From an uncultured Eubacteriales bacterium (GTDB lineage: Bacteria; Bacillota; Clostridia; Oscillospirales; Oscillospiraceae): a stretch of DNA of 9,903 nucleotides. A program made the position numbers and the translations under genes. Of the stretch, positions 1 through 6,075 are shown piece after piece. The notes under the pieces are model-generated. The model searched no databases. It was not told the DNA's origin and worked only from the letters and a program-made list of their open reading frames with translations. The stretch spans positions 1 through 9,903 of the forward strand of contig CAJLWS010000036.1 of assembly GCA_905210385.1 (NCBI GenBank). The letters run 5' to 3'. Every line of letters begins with the position of its first letter. Position 1 is the first letter of the stretch.

Positions 1-4
1 GAAA

Positions 5-35
5 ACGAAAGACACCCCTGATGGGTTTCTTTCGT
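5..35 (-). terminator. Possible intrinsic terminator of the ModE-like gene
   Basis: Arms ACGAAAGA (5-12) and TCTTTCGT (28-35) pair perfectly. Inside them ACCC (14-17) pairs with GGGT (23-26) after one mismatch, leaving a 5-base loop. Read on the minus strand the stem is followed by TTTTC, which reaches the window edge, so the U-tract may continue outside. It lies about 70 bases past the stop of the minus-strand ModE-like gene. On the plus strand no T-run follows, so a minus-strand role is more likely. The call is moderate because the U-tract is cut off. Confidence 0.45.
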
Positions 36-104
36 AACTATCTTCCTTTCCGAAGACAGAGACAATCCTATTTTTCTGACAGTCTCGCTTCAGCCTGTCA
101 AAGG

Positions 105-458
105 CTATTCTTCCTGTAAATAGCCGAACTTTTCCTGAAACAGGCCGTCGGCAAAGGCCCGCAGCTGGCGGCAGTAGTCGTCGTAGGCTTCCAGCAGCCG
201 CTCTCCCTCCGGAGTCAGCTCCGCGCCGCCGCCGCCTCGCCCGCCGGTGATGGAGTGCAGCAGCGGAAAGCCCAGGGCGGCCTGGGCGTGCTTGGTGATG
301 GTCCACGCCTTGGAATAGGCCATGTTCATGGACATGGCTGCCGCCCGCAGCGAATGCAGCTCCTGCACCCGGTGCAGCAACTGTGCTACCCCTGGCCCGA
401 AGCATTTCTCGTCGGAAAACAGCCGGACCGCCAGATTGTACGTTAATTTCTGTTCCAT
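105..458 (-). CDS. ModE-like winged-helix transcriptional regulator (DNA-binding domain only)
   Basis: This 117-residue protein matches the N-terminal LysR-type winged helix-turn-helix domain of the molybdate regulator ModE. The recognition region runs from about residue 33 to 65 (a small-residue helix, then MNMAYSKAW). It is followed by the family's glycine-rich wing GGRGGGGAELTPEG (about residues 72-85) and a C-terminal helix. It has no TOBE/Mop molybdate-binding domain, so it is the short stand-alone form common in Firmicutes and archaea. It may sense metal through a partner or not at all. The start is forced: an in-frame TGA lies four codons upstream, and none of the intervening codons is a start. 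No Shine-Dalgarno is seen, and the predicted promoter places the transcript start at or next to the ATG. It is divergent from yqeB, so it probably controls that gene and itself; this is inferred from position. Confidence 0.88.
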   Translation of the reverse strand: MEQKLTYNLAVRLFSDEKCFGPGVAQLLHRVQELHSLRAAAMSMNMAYSKAWTITKHAQAALGFPLLHSITGGRGGGGAELTPEGERLLEAYDDYCRQLRAFADGLFQEKFGYLQEE

Positions 459-464
459 GCCGTT

Positions 465-493
465 ATTGTATCAGCTTCCGGCTCCTGCGTCAA
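465..493 (-). promoter_or_regulatory. Sigma-A-type promoter of the ModE-like gene
   Basis: On the minus strand TTGACG (493-488) and TACAAT (470-465) are separated by exactly 17 bases. Both are one mismatch from consensus. Only six bases separate the -10 box from the ATG at 458, which predicts a leaderless or near-leaderless transcript. Confidence 0.7.
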
Positions 494-501
494 CCTTGAC
501 G
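488..501. repeat. Palindrome formed by two back-to-back -35 boxes
   Basis: CGTCAA-CC-TTGACG is an inverted repeat with 6-base arms and a 2-base centre. The left arm is the -35 box of the minus-strand promoter and the right arm is the -35 box of the plus-strand promoter. A dimeric regulator bound here would shut both promoters, but the symmetry also follows simply from two facing -35 boxes. Confidence 0.6.
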
Positions 502-524
502 GTGGGGCCGGAACATGCTATTCT
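496..524 (+). promoter_or_regulatory. Sigma-A-type promoter of yqeB
   Basis: TTGACG (496-501), a 17-base spacer, and TATTCT (519-524) preceded by TG at 516-517 (extended -10). The predicted start near 531 gives a leader of roughly 25 bases carrying the Shine-Dalgarno GAGGGA (544-549), 5 bases before the yqeB ATG. Confidence 0.7.
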
Positions 525-554
525 TGTAAAAAAACAGGGAATTGAGGGATTTTC

Positions 555-1358
555 ATGAAGGTTCTCATTCGCGGCGCCGGGGATATCGCCTCCGGCATTG
601 CCCTGCGGCTGCACCGGGCCGGGATGCAGGTGGTCATGACTGACCTGCCCGCTCCCACTGCCATCCGCCGCACGGTCTGCTTTTCCCAGGCTATCCTGCT
701 GGGGGAGATGACGGTGGAGGATGTGACCGCCCGTCGGGCGGACAGCGTCGAGGAGGCGGAGAGCCTGCTGCGCCGGGGCCTGATCCCGGTGCTGGCGGAC
801 CCGGACTGTGCCTGCCGCGCCCAGCTGCGGCCCGACGCCCTGGTGGACGCCATCCTGGCCAAGCGCAACCTGGGCACGAAAATAGACGATGCGCCGGTTG
901 TTGTCGGCATCGGACCCGGCTTCACGGCGGGGGAGGACTGCCACGCCGTGGTGGAGACCATGCGGGGCCATACCCTGGGCCGGGTGATCTACCGGGGAAG
1001 CGCCCTGCCCAACACCAACATTCCCGGGCTCATCGGCGGATACGCCGGGGAGCGGGTGCTGCGGGCCCCGGCGGACGGGATATTCTGCCAGAAGCTGGAA
1101 ATTGGCGCGGTGGTCCGGGCTGGGGACATAGCCGGAGAGGTGGACGGAGAACTCATGAAATGCACCATTGACGGCGTATTGCGTGGGATTTTAGCCGACG
1201 GAACGCCTGTCTTCAAGGGGATGAAGTCCGGCGACGTGGACCCCCGGTGCAAGCCGGAGTATTGCACCACCGCGTCGGATAAAGCCCTGGCTGTAGGCGG
1301 CGGCGTGCTGGAGGCCGTCCTGAATCTCAGCGGAACGCCGAGAAGCTCATGTCTTTAA
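555..1358 (+). CDS. yqeB: YqeB / EF2563-family selenium-dependent molybdenum hydroxylase accessory protein
   Basis: This 267-residue soluble protein opens with the Rossmann-type GAGDIASGIA motif at residues 7-16, typical of the EF2563/YqeB family. These proteins are encoded with selenium-dependent molybdenum hydroxylases (xanthine/purine dehydrogenase type) and are thought to help insert or mature the labile selenium-containing molybdenum cofactor. The exact reaction is not settled. Other family-like features are the central PVVVGIGPGFTAGEDC stretch (about residues 115-130) and the C-terminal VDPR segment with conserved cysteine. Length is normal for the family. The start is supported by GAGGGA 5 bases upstream. 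It is divergent from a ModE-like regulator, which fits a molybdenum-linked role. The other hydroxylase system genes are not in this window. The stop codon overlaps that of the convergent neighbour. Confidence 0.87.
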   Translation: MKVLIRGAGDIASGIALRLHRAGMQVVMTDLPAPTAIRRTVCFSQAILLGEMTVEDVTARRADSVEEAESLLRRGLIPVLADPDCACRAQLRPDALVDAILAKRNLGTKIDDAPVVVGIGPGFTAGEDCHAVVETMRGHTLGRVIYRGSALPNTNIPGLIGGYAGERVLRAPADGIFCQKLEIGAVVRAGDIAGEVDGELMKCTIDGVLRGILADGTPVFKGMKSGDVDPRCKPEYCTTASDKALAVGGGVLEAVLNLSGTPRSSCL

Positions 1359-2392
1359 GAAAATTTCAGATGCTTTAGGTCCGGCCACAGGGACTCTGCC
1401 GCCTGGGAAATGGCGGACCGGTCGGACGCGGATAGGGATACAAAGGGCTGTACCGTGACGGTATGGCCCTTTTTCTGCCATTTTGCGGCAATAATCCCGT
1501 CCAAAAGTACTGTAGGGGACACGATGCCCGCCAGGCTGAACACCTGGCGCAGGTGCTCCGGGGCCAGGTAGAGACTCTCCTTCTTCTCATGACTCAGCAG
1601 CAGCTGGTCGAAGCCCGCCAGGAACAGGCAGCGGGGGATATCCGGCGGCTCCGGGAAGCCCTCCGGATAGAAGTATGTCCGCCCATCGCAGACAATGCTC
1701 CGGACCGGCAGCTGATCCAGCCACCCCTTTACCTGGGTCGAAGAAGCGCGGAAAAAGTACATCAGGTCGTGAACGGTGGTGGGACAGGTGTGGACAAGGG
1801 CTCTTTTGACCCGGGACAAAGCCGATTTTTCCCGGGACAGGGGCGGGATAAGCCGGGACAGACAGAGGGTTTTCTCCTCCCGGACGGCGTAGTGGAGAAA
1901 GCCTCGCTGACACAGCTGGCGGATGCCGCCGCCCCAGGGATGGAACAGGCTGCCCTCCTCGGCCGGGGTCATGCCCTGGGTTCGGCACAGGTCCTTCAGC
2001 TGCTCCCGGGTCTGGGGACCGCCCGACAGAGCGTTCAGGATCACCTGAGTGAACAGCTCCTGACGTTGGGGCGACAGAGACCAATCCGGGCGGCTGTTCC
2101 AGAAATCGGGGATGGTCCAGTCATGGCTGCGATACAGGTCCGGGTCCAGATACAGGGCCTGGTCCTCCTCCGGGAAAATGTGCAAAGTACCCCGGAGGGT
2201 CCAGTTTTTCACCAGCCGGGCCTGGGCCAGAGCCGGGGAGAAATCCGTGGAACGGATGGCCAGACCGTGGAGGGCCTGGGGCAGGAACTGGGCCTGGACC
2301 CCGCAGAGCCCGGCGGCCACGTCGATCATTTCTCCCGGGCGGGTCAGATATTGGGCCGCCAGCTGGCGGGCCTTGATTTCGTCAACGGTCAT
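1355..2392 (-). CDS. AlkZ/AlkX-like winged-helix DNA-binding protein (HTH_42), probable DNA glycosylase relative
   Basis: This 345-residue protein fits the HTH_42 superfamily that includes the DNA glycosylases AlkZ and AlkX (YcaQ), which remove alkylated bases and unhook interstrand crosslinks. Family signatures visible are VQAQ with Gln33 and Gln35 (the QxQ motif that is catalytic in AlkZ), WTLRGTLH at 64-71, the FDQLLLS segment around Asp262, and the LDGIIAAKW segment near 297-305. No signal peptide or membrane segment is seen. An upstream ATG at 2452 is open but lies in the -35 box of the gene's own promoter. The ATG at 2392 has GGAGGT (2406-2401) 8 bases upstream and is preferred. It converges with yqeB and is divergent from the hypothetical gene. 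Family membership is fairly sure; glycosylase activity is inferred from the QxQ motif. Confidence 0.85.
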   Translation of the reverse strand: MTVDEIKARQLAAQYLTRPGEMIDVAAGLCGVQAQFLPQALHGLAIRSTDFSPALAQARLVKNWTLRGTLHIFPEEDQALYLDPDLYRSHDWTIPDFWNSRPDWSLSPQRQELFTQVILNALSGGPQTREQLKDLCRTQGMTPAEEGSLFHPWGGGIRQLCQRGFLHYAVREEKTLCLSRLIPPLSREKSALSRVKRALVHTCPTTVHDLMYFFRASSTQVKGWLDQLPVRSIVCDGRTYFYPEGFPEPPDIPRCLFLAGFDQLLLSHEKKESLYLAPEHLRQVFSLAGIVSPTVLLDGIIAAKWQKKGHTVTVQPFVSLSASDRSAISQAAESLWPDLKHLKFS

Positions 2393-2423
2393 TGGGGAGT
2401 ACCTCCGGAGCAGAACTGTCTGC

Positions 2424-2452
2424 ATGATACCAGAGAGGGAAATTTCTGTCAA
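2424..2452 (-). promoter_or_regulatory. Promoter of the AlkZ-like gene
   Basis: On the minus strand a perfect TTGACA (2452-2447), a 17-base spacer and TATCAT (2429-2424) with a TG extension. The predicted start leaves a leader of about 25 bases containing GGAGGT just before the ATG at 2392. Confidence 0.72.
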
Positions 2453-2472
2453 TGCGGGAGGGGGGCTGCGCC

Positions 2473-2501
2473 TTGCAAAGGGGAGGGAGATATGGTATAG
2501 T
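2473..2501 (+). promoter_or_regulatory. Promoter of the hypothetical gene / butyrate kinase unit
   Basis: TTGCAA (2473-2478), a 17-base spacer and TATAGT (2496-2501), with TG at 2493-2494 (extended -10). The ATG of the first gene is at 2536, with GAGGA (2524-2528) 7 bases before it. There is no terminator and no room for a second promoter before the next ORF, so this should drive both genes. Confidence 0.68.
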
Positions 2502-2535
2502 TTAGGATAGTTATCTGCAAAGTGAGGAACTTTTT

Positions 2536-3276
2536 ATGACCTTGATGGACTATTGCATGCAATATATCGACGAGATCATGGACGGGAAGCGGCCTGCCCC
2601 GGAGGGTATCACCCTGACGGAGACGGACCCTGTGGCCCGGGGCATGGAGCTGCTGCAGAAGGTGGGGGACTTTCCTACCCTGGCCCGGCTGTGCGCCGCC
2701 CAGGACGGCACCCAGATCCCCCGGGAGGTATACGACAGCTTTGACCCCGGCGCGGCCATAAGCATGTTCCTGGGCCGGGACGGGGAGCAGGAACCCCCGC
2801 AGGAGCCGCAGCCGGACCCGGACGCCGGAAAGCACGCCTTCCAGGTGCTGCTGGACTGCGTGGCCCTGGACGACGACCTGGTGCAGTATCTGACCCAGGT
2901 GCTGCGGGACCGGGACTGGGCCGGGTTTTACAAGCTGTCCCAGATCACCACGAAAATGGACCTGAACCCGGAGGAATTTCTGTTCTGGCTGGGGAACAAG
3001 GAGCTGTGGGCCGACGATGAGGAGCGGGCCTGCGCCGCCGTGATGGACGCGTGCATGGAGCGGCTGCGGCAGGAGGGGCGGCTGGAGCTGATGGCGGCCC
3101 TGCTGTCCGGGGACCGGCACACCTTCGAGAGCTTCTGTTGCGAGGCGCCGGAGCTGGTCCACCTGCCCCAGGCCACCTATGACTGGTACTGCCGCAACTA
3201 TCTGGACCGGGATTACCCCTTCCGGATGCTGCTCAAGTGCAACGGGGTGACGTTTCCCCGGCGAAAGGAGGGCTGA
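2536..3276 (+). CDS. Hypothetical acidic protein, first gene of the unit with butyrate kinase
   Basis: I do not recognise this 246-residue family. It is strongly acidic and predicted cytoplasmic, with no signal peptide or membrane segment. An N-terminal, apparently helical part (about 1-80) is joined by a Pro/Glu/Asp/Gln-rich linker (about 83-96) to a second helical part. The second part has several Trp, Phe and Tyr residues and a Cys pair (SFCCEAPE, about residues 199-206). The ATG has GAGGA 7 bases upstream and a well-formed promoter before it. Codon use matches the neighbours, and the reading frame is kept over 740 bases, which supports a real gene. Its stop is 4 bases before the next start, and the next gene's AGGAGG lies in its last codons, so the two are probably translationally coupled. 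A link to butyrate metabolism is only positional. Confidence 0.8.
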   Translation: MTLMDYCMQYIDEIMDGKRPAPEGITLTETDPVARGMELLQKVGDFPTLARLCAAQDGTQIPREVYDSFDPGAAISMFLGRDGEQEPPQEPQPDPDAGKHAFQVLLDCVALDDDLVQYLTQVLRDRDWAGFYKLSQITTKMDLNPEEFLFWLGNKELWADDEERACAAVMDACMERLRQEGRLELMAALLSGDRHTFESFCCEAPELVHLPQATYDWYCRNYLDRDYPFRMLLKCNGVTFPRRKEG

Positions 3277-3280
3277 CGCC

Positions 3281-4579
3281 ATGGATTACCGCATTCTGGT
3301 CATCAATCCCGGCTCCACCTCCACCAAGATCGCCGTGTTTCACGGGCAGACGCCCTTGATGCAGAAAACGATCCGCCACAGTGGAGAGGAGTTGGCCCCC
3401 TTCGGAGCCATTATGGACCAGGCCCCTTTCCGCCGCCGGTGCGTGGAGGAGGCGCTGGCGGGCTTCGACCTGACCACTCTGGATGCAGTGTGCGCCCGGG
3501 GCGGTATGCTGCCGCCGTGCCCCAGCGGGGCCTTTGCGGTGGACGGGGACATGATCGAGTATCTGGCCGCCATCACCCAGGGGGCACACGCCTCCAACCT
3601 GGGATGCGTGGTGGCCCGGGACATAGCGGAGCCGCTGGGTATACCGTCCTTCGTGTACGATCCTGTGGCGGTGGACGAAATGCCGCCTATGGCCCGGATC
3701 ACCGGGATTCCGGAGCTGCCCCGGCGGATGATGGGGCACGCCCTGAATACCCGGGCCATGGCCATTCGCTGCGCGGAAACGGTGCTGCACAGGCCCTTGG
3801 ACCGGTGCCGCCTGATCGTGCTGCACCTGGGCGGCGGCGCGTCGGTGCGGCTGTTCATCGGCGGCAAAATGGTGGACAACGTCCGGGATGACGAGCTGCT
3901 GTTTGCGCCGGAGCGCTGCGGTGGGATCGCCGCCGAGCAGCTGGTGGGGCTGTGCTTCTCCGGGAAATATGACCGGGCAGGCGTCATGAAGCTGGTACGG
4001 GGACGGGGCGGACTGCTGGCCCACCTGGGTACCAGCGACGCCATGGAGGTGGAGCGGCGCATGGCCCGGGGCGATGAGAGGGCCAGGCTGGTGTACGATG
4101 CCATGCTGTATACCGCCGCCAAGTCCATCGGCGTGGAGCTGCCCGAGACCGCCCCCGCCACCTGGGGCAACGCCTTGTACGAGGTGTTCGACCAGAAGGT
4201 GGAGGAGCATCTGGTGCAGCCCACCTTTATCACCATGCACCCGGTGGATGTCTCCCCGCTGGCTAAGCGATCTGTAAAGGATCCGCGCCTGACAGAGCGG
4301 TTTGAGCTCTTTATCTGTTGCAATGAGATGGGCAATGCCTTCTCTGAGCTGAACGACCCCATGGACCAGCGCCAGCGGTTCCAGAAGCAGGTGGAGCTGC
4401 GGGAGGGTGGCGATGAAGAGGCTGGCATGATGGATGAGGACTATATCACCGCCCTGGAGTATGGGCTGCCCCCCACCGGCGGGCTGGGTATCGGCATTGA
4501 CCGCTGCGTGATGATGCTCACCAACAACGACTCCATTCGGGAGGTTCTGCTCTTCCCGACGATGAAGCCCTTAGATTGA
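3281..4579 (+). CDS. In-frame hybrid: butyrate kinase N-terminal ~284 residues fused to lysyl-tRNA synthetase C-terminal ~148 residues
   Basis: Residues 1-284 are butyrate kinase (ASKHA/acetokinase fold, butyryl phosphate + ADP to butyrate + ATP). Visible are VINPGSTSTK (7-16), RGG at 73-75, LHLGGG with the likely active-site His182, and HLGTSD (248-253). The normal enzyme is about 355 residues; its C-terminal part, including the GGLAYS-type adenosine motif, is missing. From about 285 (VELPE) to 432 the sequence is class II lysyl-tRNA synthetase: QPTFIT (313-318), HPVDVSPLAKR (320-330), FSELNDP, MDEDYITALEYGLPPTGG, motif 3 GLGIGIDR (401-408) and the usual end LLFPTMKPLD. The anticodon-binding OB fold and motifs 1 and 2 are absent. 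The frame is open across the join. AGGAGG precedes the ATG; a terminator follows the stop. Neither original activity is expected to survive. A genuine deletion scar, a novel hybrid and an assembly chimera all remain possible. Confidence 0.9.
   Translation: MDYRILVINPGSTSTKIAVFHGQTPLMQKTIRHSGEELAPFGAIMDQAPFRRRCVEEALAGFDLTTLDAVCARGGMLPPCPSGAFAVDGDMIEYLAAITQGAHASNLGCVVARDIAEPLGIPSFVYDPVAVDEMPPMARITGIPELPRRMMGHALNTRAMAIRCAETVLHRPLDRCRLIVLHLGGGASVRLFIGGKMVDNVRDDELLFAPERCGGIAAEQLVGLCFSGKYDRAGVMKLVRGRGGLLAHLGTSDAMEVERRMARGDERARLVYDAMLYTAAKSIGVELPETAPATWGNALYEVFDQKVEEHLVQPTFITMHPVDVSPLAKRSVKDPRLTERFELFICCNEMGNAFSELNDPMDQRQRFQKQVELREGGDEEAGMMDEDYITALEYGLPPTGGLGIGIDRCVMMLTNNDSIREVLLFPTMKPLD
4121..4142 (+). 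other. Junction between butyrate kinase and lysyl-tRNA synthetase sequence
   Basis: Butyrate kinase similarity continues through AMLYTAAKSIG (residues 274-284). The family would then continue with a Met/Ala-rich helix and the GKVDAI...GG stretch. Instead VELPE and then WGNALYEVFDQKVEEH follow, as in the synthetase. Both families carry an A-K-x-I/L-G-like stretch here, so the break probably lies in this short interval of local similarity. The exact base cannot be fixed without the intact parent genes. Confidence 0.75.
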
Positions 4580-4583
4580 GTCG

Positions 4584-4619
4584 AAGCATACCGGTAAACG
4601 TGTTTTTACCGGTATGCTT
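4584..4619 (+). terminator. Strong intrinsic terminator after the hybrid ORF
   Basis: A perfect 15-bp stem, AAGCATACCGGTAAA (4584-4598) with TTTACCGGTATGCTT (4605-4619), and a 6-base loop. It begins 5 bases after the stop codon and its 3' side runs into TTTT (4618-4621). It should end the hypothetical/hybrid transcript. Because it directly follows the synthetase end, it was probably the original lysS terminator. Confidence 0.82.
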
Positions 4620-4669
4620 TTGCATGTTTTGAAAAAGGAAAAGTCTTATCTTTTATTGAGGTGACAAAT

Positions 4670-6019
4670 TTGAGCTCCCAAGTAAAAAGAAGGCGGGTAC
4701 TGAGTGCCTCCCAGGTGGTTGCCATCTCCTTTGCCGCCGTCATTCTGACCGGTACTCTGCTGCTAATGCTGCCGATAGCCTCTGTGTCTGGGACGAGTTG
4801 TGGGTTTCTCCCGGCACTGTTCACTGCCACGTCCGCCACTTGTGTGACGGGACTGATCGTTGTGGATACCCTGACGGCCTGGACCCTGTTTGGCCAGGTG
4901 GTCATCATCCTGCTCATCCAGCTGGGCGGCCTGGGCTTTATGACCATCATCTTTCTCATGGCGCTGCTGGTCAAGCGCAAGCTGTCGCTGAGCCAGCGGC
5001 TCATGGCGGTATCCAACTTCAACCTGAACGACATGGGGGATATTGCCCGGCTGGTCCGGGGCGCGCTGAAGACCACCTTCGCCTTTGAGGGGATCGGGGC
5101 GCTGATCCTGACGATCTGTTTCTGGCCGAGACATGGAGTGGCGGCCATCTGGAAAGGGGTATTCACCTCCATTTCCGCCTTCTGCAACGCGGGCTTTGAC
5201 ATCTTCGGCACGGAGAAGATCGGCAGCCTGTCTACTTATGACGACAACCCGGTGGTGCTGCTCACGGTGACCATCCTCATCGCCTGCGGCGGCCTGGGCT
5301 TCTTTGTCTGGGAGGACGTCAAGCGCAAGCGCCGGTGGAAGCGTTTGGCCCTGTACAGCAAGATGGTCATTGTTATGACTTTGTTCCTGCTGGCCTTTGG
5401 CACGGCCTTCTTCCTGCTCAGCGAATACGATAACGCGGGCACCATGGCGTCCATGCCCTTTGGGCAGAGCCTGCTCAACGCCCTCTTCCAGTCCACTACC
5501 CTGCGCACCGCCGGCTTCTACTCCATCAGCCAAGGCGCGCTCACCGACATCTCCATTGTGATGTGTATTATCCTGATGCTTACCGGCGGCTCCTCCGGCT
5601 CCTGCGCCGGCGGATTGAAAACGGGCACGGTCGGGGTGCTGCTTCTGGCCCTGCGCTCCGGGCTGCGCGGCCGGGAGACGGTGACCATCCGGGGCCGCAC
5701 CATTCCTCAGCAGAAGGTCCTGTCTGCCGTGACTCTGCTGCTGGCGGTGATGATGCTCTTCCTGGCCGCATCCATTGCCATTGCGGTGCTGGATGATGTG
5801 CCCTATCTGGCGGCGGCCTATGAGACGGCGTCTGCCATGGCCACGGTGGGCGTGACTACCGGTATTACCCCGAGCCTGGGGACGGCGTCTCATATCATAC
5901 TCATCATCCTAATGTATCTAGGCCGGGTGGGCTTTGTATCCTTCTCCTTGGCATTCCTGGCTCAGAATCCGGCTAAGAGCAAGATCAGCTACCCTGAGGC
6001 CGATGTGATGATCGGCTGA
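4670..6019 (+). CDS. trkH: TrkH/KtrB-family potassium uptake protein, membrane subunit
   Basis: This 450-residue integral membrane protein forms the K+-conducting subunit of a Trk/Ktr system. Its four pore-loop filters are all intact: TCVTGL (58-62, Gly61), NAGF (173-176, Gly175), RTAGF (279-283, Gly282) and ATVGV (391-395, Gly394). They are separated by hydrophobic helices in the four M1-P-M2 repeats typical of the family. Length is normal for the short KtrB type. I prefer the TTG at 4670, because GAGGTGA (4658-4664) lies 5 bases before it. The in-frame GTG at 4661 would overlap that Shine-Dalgarno and add only three residues. Its regulator trkA follows after 56 bases. No convincing -35/-10 pair was found in the 50 bases between the upstream terminator and this start. 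Confidence 0.93.
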   Translation: MSSQVKRRRVLSASQVVAISFAAVILTGTLLLMLPIASVSGTSCGFLPALFTATSATCVTGLIVVDTLTAWTLFGQVVIILLIQLGGLGFMTIIFLMALLVKRKLSLSQRLMAVSNFNLNDMGDIARLVRGALKTTFAFEGIGALILTICFWPRHGVAAIWKGVFTSISAFCNAGFDIFGTEKIGSLSTYDDNPVVLLTVTILIACGGLGFFVWEDVKRKRRWKRLALYSKMVIVMTLFLLAFGTAFFLLSEYDNAGTMASMPFGQSLLNALFQSTTLRTAGFYSISQGALTDISIVMCIILMLTGGSSGSCAGGLKTGTVGVLLLALRSGLRGRETVTIRGRTIPQQKVLSAVTLLLAVMMLFLAASIAIAVLDDVPYLAAAYETASAMATVGVTTGITPSLGTASHIILIILMYLGRVGFVSFSLAFLAQNPAKSKISYPEADVMIG

Positions 6020-6075
6020 TCAGATCAAAAGACAACGGGACCAAAATAAGATTGGAAAGGTAAGGGAAAATTACT

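Noticed and set aside
78..100. Weak hairpin TGACAG ... CTGTCA downstream of the ModE-like gene
   Set aside because: Only 6 base pairs with a long loop and no U-tract on either strand; the hairpin at 5-35 is the better terminator candidate.
462..471. Resemblance of CGTTATTGTA to an E. coli ModE half-site
   Set aside because: A single partial half-site with no matching second half at the right distance; it also coincides with the -10 box, which explains the A/T content.
1463..2500. Plus-strand 345-codon open frame opposite the AlkZ-like gene
   Set aside because: It has no family signature and a Gln/Gly/Arg-rich composition. The minus strand has a promoter, a Shine-Dalgarno and HTH_42 motifs.
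3233..4428. Two long minus-strand open frames opposite the hybrid ORF
   Set aside because: They have no family motifs and are rich in His, Arg, Gly and Ser as expected for the reverse of a GC-rich gene. The plus strand carries clear enzyme motifs throughout.
4620..4669. Promoter for trkH in the gap after the terminator
   Set aside because: TTGAAA-like and TATTGA-like boxes exist but their spacing is 19 bases and the second overlaps the ribosome site; TTATCT has only 11 bases from the same -35. None is convincing.
4763..5893. Minus-strand 376-codon open frame inside trkH
   Set aside because: The translation is a low-complexity Gln/His/Arg/Gly-rich sequence. The plus strand encodes all four potassium filter motifs, so this is a GC-rich shadow.
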